Source: Chitinophagaceae bacterium (lineage in GTDB: Bacteria; Bacteroidota; Bacteroidia; Chitinophagales; Chitinophagaceae). From it: a stretch of DNA of 64,000 nucleotides. The translations under genes were made by a program, and so were the position numbers. The stretch covers positions 558,001 through 622,000 of the forward strand of contig JADJBP010000001.1 in assembly GCA_016703625.1 (NCBI GenBank). Direction: 5' to 3'. This document shows, piece after piece, positions 59,140 to 64,000 of this stretch. Below the pieces are notes generated by a model. The model saw only the letters and a program-made list of their open reading frames with translations. It made no database searches and was not told the origin of the DNA. Position 1 is the first letter of the stretch. Each line of letters opens with the position of its first letter.

Positions 59140-59703
59140 TTAAACCGCCATGATCTCTTTTTCCTTTGCTTCTAAATGTTTTTCAACCAGCGATATGTAT
59201 TTATCGGTTAGATCCTGGGCTTCTTTCTCTGCATCTTTGGCAATGTCTTCACTCAGGCCGTCTTTCTGCAGTTTTTTTATGGCTTCAATACCATCGCGGC
59301 GTATATTCCGCACAGCAACTTTTGCATGCTCACCTTCGGCATTACATCGTTTAACCATTTCTTTGCGCCTTTCTTCGGTTAAAGGGGGTAAGAATAAACG
59401 GATAATATTACCATCATTCTGGGGGTTGATGCCAATATTGGCCATCGTTATCGCCCTTTCAATGGCCTGCAACATATTTTTTTCCCATGGCTGAACCGAG
59501 ATGGTACGTGCATCCAGTACAGAAATATTGGCGATCTGGTTGATGGCTGTAGGGTTGCCATAATAATCAGCCATAATACCATCCAGCATGGTAGGATTTG
59601 CTTTTCCTGCACGTATTTTAACCAATTCCGCTTCCAGGTGATATAAAGCCTTTTGCATAGATGCTGCTGTATCACTGATGATCTTATTTATTTCTTCAGA
59701 CAT
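59140..59703 (-). CDS. frr: Ribosome recycling factor
   Basis: Splits post-termination ribosomes together with EF-G. 187 residues; the conserved KANPTMLDGIMADYYG near the N-terminus and LFLPPLTEERRKEMVKR in the middle are the family signature. pyrH, its usual neighbour, is not adjacent here. Intact. Confidence 0.95.
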   Translation of the reverse strand: MSEEINKIISDTAASMQKALYHLEAELVKIRAGKANPTMLDGIMADYYGNPTAINQIANISVLDARTISVQPWEKNMLQAIERAITMANIGINPQNDGNIIRLFLPPLTEERRKEMVKRCNAEGEHAKVAVRNIRRDGIEAIKKLQKDGLSEDIAKDAEKEAQDLTDKYISLVEKHLEAKEKEIMAV

Positions 59704-59829
59704 ATTTTGGATTATTAATTGGCTGCAAAGCTATATAAAATTGGCTGTTAAACTTACTTTAACAGCAAACGAATATAGTTAAAACAATTAAAATGTAAAC
59801 TGAACTTTAAAAGGGAGAAAGTAAAGGAA

Positions 59830-60953
59830 TTAATCCGCTTCAACGGCCTCTCCGGCCAGGTTAAGGATCTTGTGCGATTTAAGTATCCTGGCCTTTTCAA
59901 CATTATTGGCAAGGACCGTTTTATTTTTAGGACGGCTGTAATAAATGATACCAATAAAAACAAAGGCCGATAACAATAAGATCCCGATCACAACTGTAGT
60001 GCCCAGGTTACGTAAAAAGAATGCGAGGCTTATAAAACTGATGTTTACCAAAACGCAGGTAATGGTTACCATACGGTGGCTTAATCCAAGATCCAGTAAA
60101 AAATGATGTACATGGGTCCTGTCCGGGCTGAAAGGCGAGCGCCTGTCAAGTATCCTTAATCCAAAAACACGTAAAGTATCAAAAAGCGGGATCATTAAAA
60201 TGGAAAAACCTATGGCCGGGGCAGCTTCTATCGGGAAATTGGAGGCAGGGTTACCGGCTACGTTGATGAATTTTATGACCAGGATGGCATTTACAAGCCC
60301 CAGTAACAGGGAACCGGTATCGCCCATGAATATTTTAGCGGGAGAAAAATTATAAATTAAAAATCCGATGGTACTGCCGGCTAACGCAAATGCCATAACA
60401 GCAAATGTTAACTGCCCTGCATAAAAAAAGTAAACACCAAAAACAAGGGTTGTCATTAAACCAAGGCTGCCTGCCAAACCATCTACACCGTCAATAAGGT
60501 TAAATGAATTGGTGATCACAATAATGGTAAAAAGCGAAATTAACATCCCGGTGATATGCGGTATCTCGTAGATCCTAAAAAACCATGCAAATTGGTTAAC
60601 TGTATACCACCAAATTTGATAATGATACCTGCTGCAATTAACTGGCCTATAAATTTTTTACTGGCCGATAACACCAAAATATCATCTTTAATTCCCAGGA
60701 AAAAAATAACGGTGGTTGCAGCAGCAAAATATTGAAGTTCAGAAGTGATCGCGGCAGGAACGCCCATCAGTGTTGCAATAATGAATCCGGCAAAAATACC
60801 AAGTCCGCCTAAAGTGGGAATAACATTTTTATGAACTTTGCGCTCATCGGGTTCATCAAACAGCTTTTTATCCTTGGCAACCTGGATTATAACAGGAATC
60901 GCAAAAAAAGTTATCAAAAACGCCAATCCCCCACTTAATAAAATATTATTCAT
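59830..60953 (-). CDS. WecA/MraY-family undecaprenyl-phosphate glycosylphosphotransferase (frameshifted)
   Basis: Transfers a sugar-1-phosphate to undecaprenyl phosphate to start surface polysaccharide synthesis. About 374 residues, ten or so helices. Motifs: LGIKDDILVLS, NSFNLIDGVDGLAGSLG, MGDTGSLLLG and HVHHFLLDLGLSHR. One base is missing next to 60573, which separates the first third. Length and HVHH motif favour WecA/TagO over MraY. The substrate sugar is likely GlcNAc-1-P by family, not proven. Confidence 0.88.
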
Positions 60954-61169
60954 TCCGGTAATTTGAGTCAGTGTCTTTTATTATGCAAAAGTATTAAATA
61001 TGTTTGGAGCATAAAAACTTTATATCAAATAGTTAGACTCTGTCTTTAGCAAAATAGATGCCTGGATAAGGTTTATTTAGTATAAAAAATTTATTTAACG
61101 GTCAAATATGATAAATAACGGCAAAAATCCTAACTTATTATTTATACAGCATGTAAACTCCTATTTTAC

Positions 61170-61201
61170 TTTGATAATAAAACTATTTTAAAGTAGGTTT
61201 G
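61170..61201 (+). promoter_or_regulatory. Promoter for the transketolase N-terminal subunit
   Basis: TTTG (61170-61173) and TAGGTTTG (61194-61201) match the Bacteroidota -33 and -7 consensus with a 20-base spacer, the best-formed promoter in the window. The predicted transcript starts near 61206, leaving a leader of about 50 bases before the ATG at 61256. The rest of the 302-base stretch from 60954 is A/T-rich with nothing else notable. Confidence 0.7.
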
Positions 61202-61255
61202 CAGCCAAATACAGATTTCCACACATGTTACTAATGTAAACCAATACAAACTTCA

Positions 61256-62089
61256 ATGAGTAATTTAAAAGAAATAGCCACCCAAATACGAAGAGATATT
61301 GTAAGAATGGTTCATGCCGTTCAAAGCGGACACCCGGGAGGTTCTTTGGGATGTACAGAATATTTTACTGCTCTTTATTTTGATATCATGAAGCATGATC
61401 CCAAATTTAATATGGATGGTATCGGTGAGGATATTTTCTTTTTGAGCAACGGGCATATTTCACCTGTCTTTTACAGTGCGCTTGCACGCAGCGGTTATTT
61501 CCCCGTTGAAGAACTGAATACATTCAGGAAAATAGACAGCCGTTTACAGGGCCACCCAACCACGCATGAGGATTTACCCGGCGTACGGATTGCCAGCGGT
61601 TCTTTAGGACAGGGTATGAGCGTTGCAGTGGGTGCAGCATTGGCCAAAAAACTGAATAATGATGACCGTATTGTTTACTCCCTGCATGGCGATGGCGAAC
61701 TGGATGAAGGACAAAACTGGGAGGCCATCATGTTTGCTGCACATAAAAAAGTTGACAACCTGATAGCCACCATTGACTGGAATGGACAACAGATCGACGG
61801 CCCGACAAAAGCGGTGATGGCACTCGATAGTTTAAGGGCAAAATTTGAAGCCTTTAACTGGCTGGTGCTGGAAATGGAAGGCAATGATATGGATGCTGTT
61901 GTTGCGGGGCTAAACAATGCCAAAACCTTTATTGGCAAAGGAAAACCCATAGTTATTTTAATGAAGACCGAAATGGGCAAAGGCATTGATTTTATGGAAG
62001 GCAGCCACGAATGGCATGGTATTGCCCCCAATGATGAACAATTACAAAAAGCCCTGGCACAATTACCCGAAACTTTGGGCGACTACTAA
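61256..62089 (+). CDS. Transketolase N-terminal subunit
   Basis: 277 residues, the TPP-binding half of a split transketolase. Motifs: SGHPGGSLGCTEYFT, and the TPP-binding GDGELDEGQNWEAIMFAAH ending IDWNGQ. In related bacteria the C-terminal subunit is encoded directly after it; here an MBL hydrolase follows instead, so the partner must be elsewhere. Confidence 0.92.
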   Translation: MSNLKEIATQIRRDIVRMVHAVQSGHPGGSLGCTEYFTALYFDIMKHDPKFNMDGIGEDIFFLSNGHISPVFYSALARSGYFPVEELNTFRKIDSRLQGHPTTHEDLPGVRIASGSLGQGMSVAVGAALAKKLNNDDRIVYSLHGDGELDEGQNWEAIMFAAHKKVDNLIATIDWNGQQIDGPTKAVMALDSLRAKFEAFNWLVLEMEGNDMDAVVAGLNNAKTFIGKGKPIVILMKTEMGKGIDFMEGSHEWHGIAPNDEQLQKALAQLPETLGDY

Positions 62090-62098
62090 CCCCCCTAA

Positions 62099-62112
62099 CC
62101 CCCTAAAGGGGG
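62099..62112. repeat. CCCCCTAAAGGGGG palindrome
   Basis: Five C, TAAA, five G between the transketolase and MBL genes. The same type as the in-gene elements at 14496 and 37762. Too short a stem and no T run, so not a clear terminator. Confidence 0.65.
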
Positions 62113-62121
62113 AGTTAAGAA

Positions 62122-62868
62122 ATGAAAATAATTCCACTCAGCGAAGGCGCATTTACCGTTGATATTACCAAAAAATTTGTCCCGTTTAAGAAGGATAAAG
62201 ATGATCTGCAGGAAAGATCCCTGGGCAGTATACTGGTAGAGATTCAGCCATTTGCAGTGATCACAGCCAATGATGTTATAGTTATTGATACCGGCCTTGG
62301 ATTTAACATGCCCGACGGAACTTTACAGATCCACCAGAACTTACTCAACAACGGGATCGGCCCCCTGGAAGTTACCAAAGTACTGCTGAGCCATTTACAT
62401 AAGGACCATGCAGGCGGCATCTATAAAACGGATGACCTGCTTAAGCAAAAATTCCTGAGCTTTCCCAATGCCACCTATTATGTGCATAAGGATGAAATGG
62501 CTTTTGCCCTGAAAAAAGGGGCACCCTCATATCATATCACAGATTTTGAGGGTTTACAAAACAGCGACCAGGTCATTTTTCTGGAAGGTGATTCCGGTAA
62601 GATAGATGATTATATCACATATAAATTAACCGGTGCCCACAGCCCCTGCCACCAGGTATTCTGGATCGAGGAAGAAGGTCAGAAAATATTCTTCGGCGGC
62701 GATGTAGCCCCGCAATTACAGCAGATGAAAAACAAGTTTATTGCCAAATACGATTTTGACGGCCGCAAATGTATGGAACTGCGGCAGCAATGGTGGGAGC
62801 AGGGAGCGGAAGAAAAATGGACCTTTTTATTTTACCATGATATTAAGACGCCGGTGTTTGGGTTTTAA
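62122..62868 (+). CDS. MBL-fold metallohydrolase
   Basis: 248 residues. The zinc motif is LLSHLHKDHAGG (H-x-H-x-D-H), with further ligands in GAHSPCHQVF, FFGGDVAPQ and the C-terminal FYHDIKTP. A different branch from the MBL protein at 31869. No substrate can be assigned. It lies 32 bases after the transketolase gene and may be co-transcribed with it. Confidence 0.87.
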   Translation: MKIIPLSEGAFTVDITKKFVPFKKDKDDLQERSLGSILVEIQPFAVITANDVIVIDTGLGFNMPDGTLQIHQNLLNNGIGPLEVTKVLLSHLHKDHAGGIYKTDDLLKQKFLSFPNATYYVHKDEMAFALKKGAPSYHITDFEGLQNSDQVIFLEGDSGKIDDYITYKLTGAHSPCHQVFWIEEEGQKIFFGGDVAPQLQQMKNKFIAKYDFDGRKCMELRQQWWEQGAEEKWTFLFYHDIKTPVFGF

Positions 62869-62882
62869 ACGGTAAATAACAA

Positions 62883-62914
62883 AAAATAAAAAAGCTGCTA
62901 CAACAGTAACAGCT
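62883..62914 (-). terminator. Terminator after atpH
   Basis: AGCTGCTAC (62893-62901) pairs with GTAACAGCT (62906-62914), one mismatch; on the minus strand it runs into a T-rich tract. It closes the atp transcript after atpH. Confidence 0.75.
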
Positions 62915-62940
62915 CCTTAAAAATTTCTTATCCATTTGTC

Positions 62941-63507
62941 TTACCGTATTCTGTGCAGGTAATCATTATTCATAAACTGCTTCTGAATATCTTTCAGGTC
63001 CCTTAAGATACTGGCATCAACCAATGTGCCTGAGGTTTCCAGTAAAAATCCACCGATCAGGTCATTATCTACCAGCGTTTCCACTTCAAAGGTCTGCCCG
63101 GCAGTTGCCCTGGCTTTTACATTGGACATGATGGTATTCAGCATATCATCAGTAATTGGATTGGCTGTGGTAATTTTTACTTTGTGAATATTGCGTAGTT
63201 GATTAAACTGGTCAATATAGGTTATTGCTATTTCGGGTAAATTGGTTTCCCTGTTCTTCCTTACCAATAACTGGATAAAAGCACTGCTGAGCACACTTAC
63301 CCTTTCTTTGGTAATGGATTCAATGATCTTTCCTTTGGCTGTTGGCTTTATCACCGGGCTGCGCAGCATGTTCACAAAATCGGGATTGCTTTTGCAGATG
63401 CGGTTTAACCATTTCATATCAGCATATACAGCATCTACCTGGCCTTGTTCTGTTGCCAGGTCCAGTAAACTTTTTGCGTAACGGCCTGCTAAACGTGGAT
63501 TGTTCAT
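62941..63507 (-). CDS. atpH: F1Fo ATP synthase delta subunit
   Basis: 188 residues. Connects F1 to the peripheral stalk. N-terminal helical domain with LAGRYAKSLLDLATEQGQ and the C-terminal region DLIGGFLLETSGTLVDASILRDL are typical. Encoded after atpF on the same strand with an 82-base gap holding a degenerate repeat. The next genes usually expected, atpA and atpG, do not follow. Confidence 0.94.
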   Translation of the reverse strand: MNNPRLAGRYAKSLLDLATEQGQVDAVYADMKWLNRICKSNPDFVNMLRSPVIKPTAKGKIIESITKERVSVLSSAFIQLLVRKNRETNLPEIAITYIDQFNQLRNIHKVKITTANPITDDMLNTIMSNVKARATAGQTFEVETLVDNDLIGGFLLETSGTLVDASILRDLKDIQKQFMNNDYLHRIR

Positions 63508-63589
63508 ACTCTTTTAAGTTACAAGATTCAGGAAACAAGGTACAAGTGGAACAGCCTTCCTGTGCCTTGAGCCTTGAAACTTTTCTGCT

Positions 63590-64000
63590 TTAATTTAATT
63601 TCATTTCTGCAGCCAGGGTCCTGATATAAGCTTCCTGCTGTGCTTTGTCGGCTAATTCTTTGCGCAATACCTTTTCACTCACTTCCAGAACCAAACTACC
63701 TACCTGGTTCTTGATCTCGGTAAGGGCTGCCATTTTTTGATTTTGGATAGAAGCATGGGCTTCGGCTATGATCTTGTTGGCCTGAACCTTTGCTTCTTCT
63801 TTGGCATCAGAGATCATTTTATCCTTGGTTTCTTTGGCTTCTTTGATCATGATGGACCTTTCTTCACGGGCCTGGGTTAAAATAGCCTCATTGTCATTTT
63901 TCAATTGAGCCATTTCCAGCTTGATCTTTTCGGCGGTAGCCAAAGAATCAGCAATGTTTTTTTCACGCTGTGCAAGTCCACCCAGGATCATGGGCCATGC
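63590..64000 (-). CDS. atpF: F1Fo ATP synthase b subunit (partial)
   Basis: Peripheral stalk subunit. Only the long amphipathic helix is in the window: AWPMILGGLAQREKNIADSL onwards, with heptad-like Glu/Lys/Ala. The frame is open to the right edge, so the membrane anchor lies beyond 64000. The C-terminal end is at 63590. Confidence 0.9.
   Translation of the reverse strand, partial: AWPMILGGLAQREKNIADSLATAEKIKLEMAQLKNDNEAILTQAREERSIMIKEAKETKDKMISDAKEEAKVQANKIIAEAHASIQNQKMAALTEIKNQVGSLVLEVSEKVLRKELADKAQQEAYIRTLAAEMKLN

Overview
The window is chromosomal DNA of a Bacteroidota bacterium, most likely a Chitinophagaceae-type member of class Chitinophagia. Support comes from several independent signs: the mutY-ssb-gldE-gldD gliding cluster, a type IX secretion (T9SS) C-terminal sorting domain, the long IspG form with an extra domain, DUF3078/DUF3098/DUF3108/DUF3109 proteins, a split transketolase, TAnnTTTG-type promoter boxes, and almost no Shine-Dalgarno sequences. 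Family-level assignment is inference; phylum-level assignment is secure. There is no phage, plasmid, CRISPR or integrative element; it is a core-genome region with one large accessory surface protein.

Layout. 1-9 kb: rel (partial, runs off the left edge), tRNA-Leu(TAG), trigger factor, RNase G, a 29-residue COX24-like basic protein, a TPR protein, HU, mutY, ssb. 8-13.5 kb: gldE-gldD, DUF3109 protein, class D beta-lactamase homologue, batB-batC. 13.5-23.5 kb: ispG, a prolyl oligopeptidase with a decayed second 3' end beside it, nadB, two tandem LpxL-like acyltransferases, an MBL-rhodanese sulfur enzyme with an ArsR regulator. 23.6-36.7 kb: tsaB, a 3HCDH-like protein, ridA, a 2-hydroxyacid dehydrogenase, greA, HIT protein, a two-component system, ruvC, membrane proteins, uppP, ftsX. 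36.9-48.3 kb: leuS, a small secreted protein, a 2,243-residue T9SS-exported multidomain adhesin, an M23 peptidase. 48.3-64 kb: dxs, two tandem L,D-transpeptidase-like proteins, pirin, scpA, two tandem DUF3078 proteins, mscL, an EamA transporter, a trypsin-like protease, a fatty acid hydroxylase, frr, a WecA/MraY-type transferase, the N-terminal half of transketolase, an MBL hydrolase, and atpH-atpF running off the right edge.

Two window-wide properties matter more than any single gene. First, about 24 single-base indels break 17 otherwise well conserved genes, including single-copy essentials (rel, leuS, ispG, scpA). Most are a one-base gain or loss in a homopolymer, which looks like uncorrected sequencing error rather than gene decay. 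I give the reconstructed extents as CDS features. Second, short palindromic or simple repeats are scattered between genes and also sit in frame inside coding sequences (ispG, leuS, an MBL hydrolase, and the N-termini of gldD and the beta-lactamase), where they are translated.

Functionally the window joins isoprenoid precursor synthesis (ispG, dxs), envelope building (uppP, WecA-like transferase, LpxL-like enzymes, L,D-transpeptidases, FtsX), surface export and gliding (gldD/E, T9SS adhesin), translation (leuS, tig, frr, tRNA-Leu, rel) and energy metabolism (atpF/H, nadB). The most distinctive item is the adhesin: it combines PKD-like repeats, a segment strongly resembling a SUEL-type galactose/rhamnose lectin, a proprotein-convertase P domain and a T9SS sorting domain.
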